Below, one piece after another: positions 24,079-34,981 of a stretch of 64,000 bases of DNA (its first letter is position 1; every line of letters begins with the position of its first letter). The notes under the pieces were generated by a model that saw only the letters and a program-made list of their open reading frames with translations, was not told where the DNA came from and did not search any database. The position numbers and the translations under genes were made by a program. This stretch comes from Acanthococcus lagerstroemiae (taxonomy: Eukaryota; Arthropoda; Insecta; Hemiptera; Eriococcidae): assembly GCA_031841125.1 (NCBI GenBank), contig CM063106.1:5704001-5768000 (forward strand), in the 5' to 3' direction.

Positions 24079-27000
24079 GTTCGTTTCACGGAGTCAAATT
24101 ATTGTATATTCAATCAGTGTCAAATCACTTATTTACAACGCTGTTGAGAGCTGAAAAAATACATTTGTAAGAAGTTTGAAAATCAGTAAATGTTTTCGTA
24201 AAAAGGGACTGGGGTTGATGCGCCGCCTGTTTATTGATAAAAAGAAAATTAAATTTTCAGGAGTTTGCTTTTGCATCAAGGGAAACAATAATCTATATCC
24301 GATATTCGTCGAAATTCCAAAGTTGGAAAAATCGCGGATCCTTGAAGTTTATAAATGCTGATAGCACGAAGATTTTGAATGAGTGTAGTGGCAACACTAC
24401 CAAACGAAACCGGCTAATATTCAATGTACTTAATATACTCTCTGTGGCCATCAATTCTGCCAAGTTCTATCAGAATTGATATATTTCTCAAATTTCTGTA
24501 ATACTTGTTACGCATTTAGCTGGTCTAGAAGCCGAATATCTCACTCTTAGGTGTAGATGGTGGCTCCCCTGGAACCAGAGTGACAAAAATATCGTGTATA
24601 TCTACATTAAATTATTTTCCAAATGGCGTATTAACCAGTAATTCAGTTCATGAAATGAAGTTCAAAAACGTTTCAAAGATTTTAATAACAAAAAATATAT
24701 ATAATATGTTTTAAAATATGAAAATGGTCGTAGCAGTGATCCTGGGAATATAAATGTTTGAAATTTTACAGGCATCATTTACCATCTCCACTGAAAAATT
24801 TCTCATGTTTTATGGAAGTCCGTACATTATGTTTTTTTAACAATTTTTGTCCCATTTCACCGATTTTCATGCAAGATTCATAAGTTTAACTCGCAAGCGC
24901 TGCGGGTTAATATTGTTTGATCTTTCTAGAACTTGCAAAAAATTATTTTCGTATCAAAAGGGACAACTTCTGGAATCACCGCCCAGATTAGAAAATATTA
25001 AAAAATAAGGATCACTCTACTGTACGTTATAAAGTACCTACCTATAGAAAATGTAAAAAGGAAATTCTGACGATGTATTTTATGGCATAAATTTCTAGAA
25101 TTGTAATAAGTTTCTGACATCCAGAGATTTCACTTCCTCTTTAACAACAAATTACAATAATTTTCACCGAATTCTGATAACAATTATTGTAATTCCATCA
25201 AAATTTAGATAGAGTACTATAATTATTACTAAAATTTTGCAGAAATTTCCATAATTTACAGCTAAAGAGCGAAAAAAGTTGCAGCGACTTACTTGAATTC
25301 TATTTATTTATTATTTTTTTGCATAAAATTTCTCTGTGTAGTGAAATTTTTATCAGATATCGTTAAAGTCTTCTAATCGCTCTGAGACCCCCATTCTCAC
25401 GAACCTAAAATCAGTAAAAAACCAAAAAGCAAAATGGTTTCTGTAACTTTGAAATTATACAAATTTCCGAAAATGTAAATTTTGAAAGCAGGTACGTAAA
25501 ATTCATTCTCACGTGCACATATGAACCATAGTAGCAGGTACATCTTGATGATATATTCGCGGTGCCTTCTGCCACAATATACGTTCGTGCTCGGTCAGTT
25601 TTCTGTATTCGCGAGTAGTTCTGATAAAGAGAGGGGAGTCTAATTCACACTCTTGGTAAGGGAAACACCAATTCCCCAAAATTAGAGGAAAGAACACAGT
25701 AGCACACGCGACTGGAAAAAGAAATCCCCTCCGATTTTACCTGTAAAATACTACGAGTTGCCTGGACTATCTCCAAGATTATTATCTCGTCTAATTACTT
25801 CAAATGTACTAAGCCGCAGGGAATAAATTCTTAAAACATATCTTACTGATTTTTAACGATTTTTTCTTATCTCAGTGCAATAATTAATGTTCGAAGTCGG
25901 AGACAAATTTTCTCAATGCACTTTTCATTAGACACAGCTGAATTAATCTCACGAAGGTATGTAAGAAGTGTTTACTTTTAGCCTCCTACAATTCTTTTCC
26001 TGGAAAAGGGTTGCGATTTCTTTTTCTTTCTTTTTTTCCCCTTCGTTTTCAATATGATTCAGAAGTGCTGATTTTCCAGTCTGAATTATAGGAGAAATAT
26101 TTGATTGGTTTGACATTTCTTTAAAACAGCTTGTGCTTTCTCTCAAATTCTCGATTAAAAAATTTCAGTGGACAAGATGTGTGACTGACTTTAAACTCCA
26201 CTCTATACATATTCCGGACTGGGTGGATTGGGTGAATGATTTTTGAATTCTGCAGATATGCTAAATGTGGCACAGACCTAAATGTGGTTCCTCGGAAAAT
26301 TAACGCGTCATAAGAATCCTGTAAACGAAGGAATTCCTAGTTGTAGAATAGTATTGCCATATTTTTGATTTTCCACCGACTCGGTACTTCCTCTTTATTA
26401 TGATTCTTACAATGCATTTACGGATTCATCGGGATTTGTACGAGAAAAAGAGGGGTTAAGTCCGGACCACAGCGAGGGAATTCGAAATTAAGGAAACGAT
26501 AATTTGTAGAAAAGGCGCGCGTATTAAAAATATCGAATAGCAAAAGTAACCTTAATGGACTAAAACGTATTAACTGTGACTGTAACTGAATTATAACAGT
26601 ACTATGACTGCACTAAATTAATATCCTACCTGGCCGACCAAGGCACAAAAAAGGATGAGTCAAGAGAATAATAATAAGACGAAGAATGCGGTATTGAAAA
26701 GGTCACGCGGCGGATGAGGATATAGAAATGTAAGAGACAAAAGACATTTGTTTGACACCGGCATCGTACTACACGTATTCAGGCAGGATGATGCATAAAA
26801 AATGTATATTCGTGAGGAAAGGAATACCGCATATCTATGTACGTATTTGAAAAATGGCCACAAAAAGGCCTCCTGGTGGCTATACTTGGCGCATCTGCCC
26901 TACCTTTTTCAACATTTCCACACCGATAAGCGACTACCAGCCTCATTTTATTTGAACCGCGAGTAGATTTTATGGAAAATATTTCTCAGTATAATATTAT

Positions 27001-28495
27001 TAATAGTGTGAAGAAAGAAATGTCAAATATCTACGCAGTAACATTAGTACTAAAAAGTGCCAAGTCCCTAAACTCATCTATATTGCTCTAAGTAGTGAGT
27101 TGCTGGCATGAAACTCGAGACCGCGTGTAGCAATAAGTATTGGATTTCTGAAACTTCAGACTGCGCGGCGGGTTATTAAACCACAAGACCACATCGGAGC
27201 CTTGAAACGAAATGACGCACCGATTTTCAGTTCAATTTTAAGTTCATTCTCACCGTGAAAAACACTTTCGATCCTATCAAACTATCTAGTGGTCTTAGTA
27301 TTCTGTCAGGCACAAAATACACCTAAAATAATTCACTATACTTCTAACTCTATAATAAAATTTTCAAGGTTAAGGGCAAACTCAACTCACACGATTATGT
27401 TATTGAAAACACGTTAAAAATAAAGTTTATTTTATAGTTGTTCAAACTTTTAGTGGCTCGTTATTAAACATGATCGTCGAGTGAGCGTCTTGTCTTAAGC
27501 GAAATGAAGTACATTAAAAAAAAAAAAAGTTAAATGAATTGATTCTTATTTTTGTGTTGACCACGTTATGATGACAGCACGTGTCGAAGATGGGTTTTCA
27601 ATTCATATTGCATAACTCACTTTCGATAATCTATTTTCATTTTACGCTTCCAACGAACCATAAATTTAATCGCATTCAAGGCTCGCGCTACATGATTCCA
27701 TAAAACATCCATAAAAACACCGCGACGTAATTTTACAATGAGTATATTAATTTTCGAAGCCGAGTGATTTTGTTTACAGGTGCAGCCTCTGTTCGGAAAA
27801 TTATAACGAGTTCCGAAAAACTAAACTACCAGGATGTTTTTTGCCAGTTTAAAAGCGGCGTACATCTTTGTTAAAGTTCAACGAACCATGTGAGATAATT
27901 TAGAATTCATAGTTATCATGACTAGAAGCTCGAAATGAATGCACCATACTCGGCTGTTTTGTAATATTAGGTAGACATTTATACTCTGCCATAAAAATTT
28001 TGATCGCAGTGCATTGCCGAACAAAAAACTCGAAGAAGATTTCAGTTGTCGGGACAATGGCCTCCAATAAATAAGCATTTAGGAAAAACAGAAGAAACAA
28101 GATTAGGATTTGTAAATCTAAGTCTTGTGCAAGTATAAATGATTCGGTTTGAGTTTAAGTCATCGAAATATCATCCTGTGGGGTTGAATTGGCCTTCTAT
28201 TCCCCTCTAGTGGTATTCCAGTATCCAAATTTATTAATCTTTAAATCAAGTCTTATTGGATGAATTGTACCAAACTTCTTGATTATGCAAGTTTTCTGTC
28301 GATTTCTAATTCGGCAAGTATTAAAGTGTGTAGGTTGTAGGTATCTAAAGATCTAGAATAGTCTTCAGGCCTTTTCATAACTATGTAGTTTTCATATTCG
28401 TCGAGCGTAGAATGACCGGGAGTGGTTGCGCGCTCCTATAATCCAAGCTAAGAAAATCGGCCCCCTTCACCTGTTTCGTCACTATTCGGTGGTTA
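24079..28495. other. Long non-coding stretch
   Basis: I see no gene, RNA gene or defined mobile element. Short frames at 25509, 26660 and 27878 (minus) have no recognisable motif. Confidence 0.45.
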
Positions 28496-28816
28496 CGGGG
28501 ACGTAGCGAAGAGTTTTTCTGGGAGGGCAAACATTGTGAAAGTCCCAACTGACTCAATTGAAAATTCCCAAGTGTCAGTTGTATTGAATAAAGAAAAGAA
28601 AAAAAAAATTAGGGGTACAAAGTAAACAATAAAAGAAATATTCAAAAACTAATCAGAAAGTAATTAACAAGGTACATTCAGAGATTCCAGGTACGAATTT
28701 AAGAGGTGTTTCGTTTGTCAACTGAGGTTTAAGAAAGACGAGTTTTTTGATTTTGCTTTGCTTATCGAGTCAATCCTGGTAGCCCCCGCCCCTAAAGAAA
28801 CTTTCCGACGCCACTG
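28496..28816. mobile_element. hAT-like MITE relative, ends diverged
   Basis: The left end CGGGGACGTAGCGAAGAG and the following text (CTGGGAGGGC, CCCAACTGACTCAATTGAAAATTCCC) match the reversed right end of the MITE at 36538-36784. The right end is CCGACGCCACTG, reversed CAGTGGCGTCGG. The family link is visible; flanking octamers do not match, so the borders are approximate. Confidence 0.55.
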
Positions 28817-29440
28817 GAGTTGGAAAACATCATATTTTTAGGCTGGAAGTACATATACGAGAGTATGCTAGCAACAAGCATAAAAGAAAAACGTGCACAA
28901 AAGTGAAGGTGTAGTAGGTGCATAACAGTTATTTTTAGGCAGTGTTGAATTCTCAGCATACATTGTTATTCGAGTTTTCAGTTTCTTAAATGCAAGACAC
29001 TCCTTTTTATTTCAGCTACAGGTGGACTGTTGGTTGACGGGACAAAACTACTCTAAAAACACAACGTAATTTTGAAATATATGCTTTGAACATGCTCTGG
29101 AGAAGTACCTAAAACTATTGTATTTCAAGTCTTTTTCCCAGGACGCGTAGTATAAACGATTTCATAGGCACGTCTCAGAACTTCGCGATATGATAGAAAA
29201 ACGCTCTTGCATCTTAGATTGCAGAAAATTTTGTTTTATCTGCAACTAGTGACTTTATTCGTAATTTTAATTTGTGGCAAAGAAACTCCCCCGGTTTCCA
29301 GAAGGGCGAGATGGAATGGAGTATTCTTTCCTATTAATTTTATTATGAAACAAGAAATTATTATTCCTTCGTATAAAATGAATGTCTTGTATCCATTATA
29401 AAGTTGAAAATAAACATTTACACGAAGAAAAACGGAGAGG
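28817..29440. other. Downstream flank of the glycosyltransferase gene
   Basis: Non-coding. This side would hold the 3' UTR of the minus-strand gene ending at 29441. AT-rich text such as AATAAA-like words occurs, but I cannot place the poly(A) site. Confidence 0.35.
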
Positions 29441-29653
29441 TCAGTCGTCTGGTATTGACGTACCACCATTACCATGGTATACGTGAATCCGGCCATTGCA
29501 ATGAAAGAAAAAGTCGAACAAATCAGCGACCCCCAACTTTGGATCAGTCCAATACAAACACAGCTGTCGGTTCCAGGTACAGGGCAAGATGTGAAATAAA
29601 TGCGGCTTCTCCAACTCCAGCAATGTTAAGAAATCTTGACCTCCCCAAGAGCC
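29441..29653 (-). CDS. XXYLT1: XXYLT1-like exon 4 (C-terminus)
   Basis: Acceptor TTTTTTCAG, then GSWGGQDFLTLL, the strongly conserved HLFHILPCTWNRQLC stretch and RIHVYHGNGG, ending SIPDD and a TGA at 29441-29443. The intron before it is only 154 bp. Confidence 0.9.
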   Translation of the reverse strand, partial: GSWGGQDFLTLLELEKPHLFHILPCTWNRQLCLYWTDPKLGVADLFDFFFHCNGRIHVYHGNGGTSIPDD

Positions 29654-32600
29654 CTGAAAAAATATACGCCCAAAATGAAACAGAATTGGTTAATCTTGCA
29701 TACTGACTATAGATAATTTATGAATTTCTGATGCCTCAGCTTCGAAATCCAGGTATGCATGTGAGATAACGATCAAAAGAAAAGACAAATAAAGAAGAAT
29801 TTATCACCCGATATTCGTATTTTTTGGTAATGTAATCCAAATATTTAGTTCCAATACAGTTCCAAAACTCTCCCGATTCTCGAATCCGTTTCAGATCTAA
29901 GAGCATCACTCCCATATTCACACCGGCATATCTTTTCGCTGTTGGATCAATATACGTGCTATTTACGAGTACGTCCACAGCCCATTTTCTTAAGTGTTTG
30001 AAATATCCAGGACTTAATTCTCGACCTATCGCGAACAATGTTTCTGGACTGAATCTGAGAAACAGAATAACAGTTCAGAATAATGAGAGCTATATCCGTA
30101 GTTATTCTGGTCAAATCCGATATAGTGTTCACGAGTGAAATTACTTGCGCATCAAAAAATAAATAAATAAATACAGCCTTGAAACAGATGTTGCGGTCTA
30201 CCTACTGGGACATACATATAGGTCTCCTTGATCAATCAGTGTGATACAAGGGTTATAGTCTAATCCCCCTTGGTGACGAGCCATTACTGGGGAATGGTCA
30301 TGAAAGAGTTTGCCCTCTCCACAAGGGGCATGCAACCTGCATGGCACACCCGACTTTGTGTTAGTAGTCTATAGGTGTGGCTAACCCAATTGTAGTCTTT
30401 TTGAATTCCGGCAGAACAATTAAATTGAACTCAACCTCTTGCTACAAGTGGTGTGGCTTGGTTGGATGTTAAAGTTTTTATGTATTCTTGTATTTTGTTA
30501 TTTCCTAATCATATTCTAATCTTTAAAATTCGCCATCCGTATTGGGATTCTATCCCACGTTCCGTGATTTTGGAGGCAGCTCTCGAATCCACTCGGCCTC
30601 CAAGCCGCTACTTGCGCATCAAACCAAACCTAAATTCCATAGCCTATCTTAGTGTCACAATTGATAAACTGATCTTGAACAAGTCACATTACCCTCGAGC
30701 GATTTCTAGAACTCGTACGTCTTTCATCTACAGACGTGTGAGACTTCGTCTACAAGTATGCGCTTATACTCACCATCGTGACAGTATATAGTTCCTCTTA
30801 TAGTCCGATTTTCTTGTGCTTTTCCTATACGTTTGTATCAACATGAAACATGTGACGGATGCAAGATGACTGTGATGATAATATCAAATGTGATCTTTGG
30901 AGCACCTTCAACATTTCATTACTTAACCATTTGACCTTCTGACATAATCGGCTCATGTTTTTTGCATTGACTGAATCATCTTGATTTACTATCGAACAAC
31001 TACATTCGATCGACGACTTGTGAGTTGTGATCCTACTATCGAATCTGATGATTGTCTTGGTAATAGTGGTTTTAACTACAACACCTAATGTCTACTAAAT
31101 GTTTATTCAAATCAATACGATTTGCTCACAAGGCAAAGCCTTCATCAATGCAATTTTGCTGGAATCGGTAGTTTCTACGCGAGTTTGAAAGTATCATGTT
31201 GTATCTACTATCTACCGTTTGCTTTCACAGTTCATTGTATACTTTTTGTACTTGTCCAAATGAAAGCGATTTCGCTTTCACTTCCGTTCAAGTGATGTAC
31301 GATATATTTTTTAATCTGTTATTCGGCACCCCTCCCAATTCTCGAACGCAGAAGTTTGGCGAGACTACCGCAGAAATTGTGAAAATCAATCCTAGCCCTT
31401 GAAAATGTCCTGAATGTATGCCATAACATGACGAGTATCTTACCCGACTTACTTCGAGAAATAATCATACAATCCAGCTATACTGTCCCTAAATTTGAGA
31501 TCTGTATCTAAGAAAATGACTTTGTGTTGAGATTCTGGTGCGATTTCGGGCAGTCCCACTTGTAGATAAAACTCCGGAAGATTGAAATAATCATTCCAAG
31601 CGCTGAAGTGCGGCATCATATTCTGAGTGATGTATTTTATTTTCGGCAGTTCAACCGCGCTATCGTAGAATAAAATCTGCAAACAATTAACATGACCTGG
31701 ATAGAGCAATTAACGGGACTAGTGATTCAAGCATTCGACTGGAGGATAGCGCAGTCGTTCGACCTCTGACTTTGCACGGCTAGTCACCGAGTGAAGAAGA
31801 GCTGCAGACTCACATATAATGGGAATTACTCCCCGCAGACGGGCCAATAGGTCCACTCGGAGAAAGGAGAATTGAAATTTCCAAGTAAACCAGATTCGCT
31901 GCGATCACTCTAGAATAGTCTGCAGTTTCACCTGGGCTGGGCGCAGTCTCTTGAAGAGGGAAAGAATTAATGCATTTGAGAATCAGCCGGAACTGAAATG
32001 CAGCATTGGAATGTATTCTTTTTGCCTTCAGTTCCTTCTAAATTCCGACTTCAGAGGGGGGTAAATACTTATTTCCCTCACATTAAAAAACTACCTATTT
32101 ATCAATTTGTTACATTTGAAAAGGAAACTTTGATTAAGAATTCGAAAAAGAAATTAAAACTGAAGCAATATGTTAGTCTGGGATTCAGGAGTTAGAATAG
32201 GAAGCGAATTCCATTCTTAAAGTAAGAAATTAGAGTATTATTTCCGGAGTTTGCCCTGGCCTGCGTTTCAATAATAACAAAAGCGGAATCTTAGTAAGCC
32301 GCTAAATTTCGAACGATACCGCTCTTGTATATTCAGTAAAACTGCAAACTACATATGTATTTTGGGTTTGGAAATAGGTGCAAATACAGGGGAACCAGGG
32401 GGTGGGGGCTAAGTCCCCCAAGCGGCTTTGATGAGCATACCAGACGCTGTTAATATGGCCGAGTCGTCGTCAAATAACGCTGATATGTCGTATTAATGGA
32501 CGTTGGTATAACTGCAGAGAATAGGAGGTACAAAATAGGTCCTAGAACGCTACCTTGGGGCACTCCTGCTGCGATGTTGTACCACTACAATGTAGCCTCG

Positions 32601-33631
32601 TTGTAGATTACTCAAAACTGTCTTTCGCTGAGATATGAGCCAATCAGATCGCAGTAGTTCGTCGGCAGATGCTGCCACAACTTATTGAGTAGACCCTCGT
32701 GCCATACCTCGTCGAAGGCTTGGGCTAAATCTAGAAATACTCCATAGCAGAACTTTTTCTCCTCCAGAGCTTTTCCCATTACGTCGGTGACTCGGTGAAC
32801 TTGCTCTGCGGTGGAGTATTTCTGTCAAAACCCGAACTGGGGTGGTCCGGAATTAGTCCTTTTTCCTCGATCAATGGAGCCTCAACCTCTTGAGAAAGAG
32901 TTTCTTAAAAGTTTTGATATGACTGGAAGAAGAGAGATTTTCCGATCGGACGCTGCTTGCTCGGCTGGCTTGCTGTTATTTGATCATAGTTTGGTACCAG
33001 TGGCGTAGGGGGCAATGCCTCCCATAAGATTGAATTTTGGAACCCCTCCCCCTCCTTGGAAAAATCTTAACTACGCTACCTTTCTTGTTACAGTAACATG
33101 CCCTCTTGCTCTGATAATAAAACCTCACTAATGTTAATAATTATTTTGTAAATCTGATACACAAGGAAGAAGCACAATAGCGTATCTGATGCCATAGTTA
33201 TAACCACCGTTACGAGCTTCAACTAAGAAGGATTCTGTAATATGTCAACTTACTTCATAGAACACGGATCCAACTTCATCCTCTGCTTTGAAAATAGTAC
33301 TTAGAATTGTATTTTTGTTCTGAATGTCACCGATGACGTTTATTGATAGTCTGTGAGTTGATGTTTGCAGCAATGACTTCAGTAAAATCTTAAAATTTTT
33401 CAAAACCTGGCGCTCGCCCGAATATTTAACATTTGTAACGCAGCACCAAACATGCACGATCGGTTGACTCATTAACGCGGTCAGGTTGATTGTAGATTGA
33501 TTCTTCTTAACTGGGGAGATCTTCGATGAAATTGTAGAAGTGGTCCATAACGATACGAAATAAAACCAAAACACCAAAATCACAAAAATAGTAACACCGA
33601 CTGAAACATAGCGTCGATATAGACGCATCAT
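29441..33631 (-). CDS. XXYLT1: Xyloside xylosyltransferase 1-like gene, four exons
   Basis: Exons on the minus strand are 33631-33254, 31676-31453, 30054-29808 and 29653-29441, giving about 353 residues, near the family's usual length. Junction phases agree (0, 2, 0) and every intron has GT-AG borders. The protein starts MMRLYRRY and enters a hydrophobic signal anchor at about residues 8-30, fitting a type II membrane protein of ER/Golgi. The DTD metal and UDP-sugar motif lies at about residues 183-185 (KVIFLDTDLKFRD), followed by GVMLLDL, GGQDFL and a C-terminal CTWNRQLC and YHGN block. XXYLT1 adds the second xylose to xylose-glucose on EGF repeats of Notch-type proteins. The first ATG after an upstream in-frame TGA sets the start. 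A related GT8-family xylosyltransferase is the main alternative. Confidence 0.85.
29808..30054 (-). CDS. XXYLT1: XXYLT1-like exon 3
   Basis: Acceptor TTTCTCAG, then one base completing the split lysine codon, then FSPETLFAIGRELSPG. It contains NMGVMLLDLKRIRES, the conserved substrate-pocket strand of this family, and ends KKYEYR at a GTGATA donor, phase 0. This exon is the source of the pseudo-copies at 34462-34981. Confidence 0.85.
30055..31452 (-). other. Intron 2 of the XXYLT1-like gene
   Basis: 1,398 bp between exons 2 and 3. A GC-richer patch at 30235-30420 and the frame at 30453-30791 (plus) have no recognisable identity. Confidence 0.6.
31453..31676 (-). CDS. XXYLT1: XXYLT1-like exon 2 (DTD motif)
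   Basis: The acceptor is TTGTTTGCAG and the exon opens ILFYDSAVELPK. It carries the catalytic-site DTD in VIFLDTDLKFRD and ends after YDYFS plus two bases at a GTAAGTCG donor, phase 2. At 224 bp it joins exon 3 with a restored lysine codon. Confidence 0.85.
32430..32985 (-). mobile_element. Jockey-clade LINE reverse transcriptase fragment
   Basis: Read on the minus strand across a few frame changes: SLLPVISKLL, QFGF, YSTAEQVHRVTDVMG, GVFLDLAQAFDEVWHEGLL (motif A), AAGVPQGSVLGP (motif B) and FDDDSAIL in place of the usual FADD (motif C). Both ends of the element are missing. It lies in an intron of the minus-strand gene, in the same orientation. It is inactive. Confidence 0.8.
32998..33083. 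mobile_element. Short hAT-like MITE remnant
   Basis: It starts CAGTGGCGTAGGGGG and ends AACTACGCTACC, which reversed gives GTAGCGTAGTT, a plausible decayed partner. Interior C/G runs fit the hAT-like MITEs elsewhere in the window. Flanks do not show a clean duplication. Confidence 0.4.
33254..33631 (-). CDS. XXYLT1: XXYLT1-like exon 1 (start, signal anchor)
   Basis: Tandem ATG codons at 33631 and 33628 open the frame. An open stretch continues upstream to a TGA near 33737 but contains no ATG, only a TTG, so the start is well fixed. The exon covers the short basic cytosolic tail, the membrane anchor and the start of the catalytic domain (HVWCCVTNVKYSGERQVLKN). It ends GTG TTC TAT GAA at a GTAAGT donor, phase 0. 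Confidence 0.8.
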
Positions 33632-34212
33632 TTTTAGCAGGCACTTAATCGTGACTGCGTCATATCTGAACTTCGGGCGTTTAAAAATTCGTTTTCTCGA
33701 GAAGTAACCATTAGGTAGGTACTTCAATCGCGTTCAGCTGCTATTTGGTTTTATCTATGCCGCCATTAAACACAATATTGTGGTAAAGTAAACATAAGTA
33801 CGAGCAGTGATATATGAGGCAATAGATAATTATCTTCCTGTTTCTCTAACTTCGCGGAAAGTCATACCGCAAGTGTAAACTGTTGAATATGATGATTCAT
33901 TTTCACACAAGACCGGGGATTTAAAGAACGAATTTGGGAGGGGGTACGTTGATTGAGGAGAGTAAAATGATCTTACATTCTGAAAAATTATAAAGGTATC
34001 AAAATCACAAGAAATGCAGGCTAGGTATAGACCAAAGTAATTACAAGCTCAACTGAACACAAGGTCGGTTAATGTCGAGTATTTTCGAAATGTTTTATCA
34101 TGAAATAACAAACTTTCATTTTCCTGGACGTGAAGTAAATAAATAACTACAAGTACATTCTTTTCGACCCGGTGTAAAAGTTTAAAACAAACGCGTACAC
34201 AAAAAAAAAAGT
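33632..34212. other. Upstream region of the XXYLT1-like gene
   Basis: Would contain the 5' UTR and promoter of the minus-strand gene. I see no unambiguous TATA box or initiator. Nothing else recognised. Confidence 0.35.
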
Positions 34213-34441
34213 CACCCTCATCATCAGGTATTGACGTAGCGCTGTTACCATGATATACGTGGATCCGACTATCGCAACCAAAAAAGAAATCGAACCCATC
34301 AGTGGCCCCTAAGCGTGGATTCCTTCAAATCAAAGACAGAGCTGTCGATTCCAAGTGCAGGGTAAGATTTGAAATAAATCCGGATTCTCCAACTACTAGC
34401 AATGCGAAGAAATCTTAGCCTCCCAAGCCTCCCAAAGCATT
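34213..34441 (-). pseudogene. Decayed copy of XXYLT1-like exon 4
   Basis: The sequence follows exon 4 (29441-29653) over its whole length, including the CAG acceptor, DLFQILPCTWNRQLC-like text and the YHGN region. The conserved glutamine codon after GG has become TAA and there are frameshifts and a further TGA. The match continues a few bases into the preceding intron, so this is a genomic duplication, not a processed transcript. Confidence 0.8.
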
Positions 34442-34461
34442 CTGAAAACATACACCAAAAA

Positions 34462-34592
34462 TTGATCCAGACGCGAAAAGATACGCCGGACTCAATATGG
34501 GAGTAATGTTGTTGAATCTGGAACAGATTCGAGAAGCGTTTCCAAATTGTATACTAAAACTGAATGCTTGGATTTTATCACAAAGAAATACG
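34462..34592 (+). pseudogene. Inverted copy of the middle of XXYLT1-like exon 3
   Basis: On the plus strand it reads DPDAKRYAGLNMGVMLLNL and QIREAF, matching DPTAKRYAGVNMGVMLLDL in exon 3, whose gene is on the minus strand. It lies between exon-4-like and exon-3-like pieces that are both minus, so this ~130-bp block is inverted relative to its neighbours. Confidence 0.8.
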
Positions 34593-34694
34593 ATTTTACG
34601 TTTTCTTTATCATTTCTTTTCAAGATGGTTGCAGGCTGAGCAAGATTTTCTCTGCAGCAACCACTACAGCTGAGCAACTAAAAAAGTCATCTAG

Positions 34695-34794
34695 TTATTT
34701 GAATAAATACGTCCCTAGCCCAGTTTCTCAAGTGTATGAAATATCCGGAATCTAATTCCCGACCTGTAGCGAATAAAAGGTATTTAGACCGAAT
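34695..34794 (-). pseudogene. Decayed copy of the first part of XXYLT1-like exon 3
   Basis: The CAG acceptor is retained, followed by text matching the FSPETLFAIGRELSPGYFKHLRKWA region (ATGRELDSGYFIHLRNWARDV in the shifted frame). One extra base near the start breaks the frame. Confidence 0.8.
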
Positions 34795-34934
34795 CTGGAA
34801 AGCATATTTCAGTTTAAAAATGAAATCAGTGAGATACGTAGCCATTATAGCCAACCCATCATCGCCCCCCCCCCACGCATTAGCCTCAACAATTTTAGTG
34901 TGCAAACTAAATTTCACATCTTAGTGCGTCACCT

Positions 34935-34981
34935 TTGATGAACTACTCCCTCGGACAGTGAATAATATTTCTGGACTGAAA
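34935..34981 (-). pseudogene. Third scrap of exon 3 start
   Basis: CAG followed by TTTCAGTCCAGAAATATTAT parallels the exon 3 start ATTCAGTCCAGAAACATTGT. About 45 bp remain recognisable. It implies a second duplication event. Confidence 0.5.

Larger units (their letters stand above)
31677..33253 (-). other. Intron 1 with transposon debris
   Basis: 1,577 bp containing a jockey-clade RT fragment (32430-32985), a one-ended scrap related to the MITE at 18844 (near 32375-32425) and a short G/C-run MITE-like piece (32998-33083). A tRNA-like A-box word TAGCGCAGTCG occurs near 31747 without a convincing B box. Confidence 0.6.

Noticed and set aside
31738..31810. tRNA-like or SINE-like segment (GGATAGCGCAGTCG, A-box-like)
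   Set aside because: No convincing B box or cloverleaf follows, and no A-rich tail; not called.
33632..33727. N-terminal extension of the glycosyltransferase from a TTG codon
   Set aside because: Eukaryotic initiation at TTG is unlikely; the ATG pair at 33631/33628 immediately precedes the signal anchor as expected.
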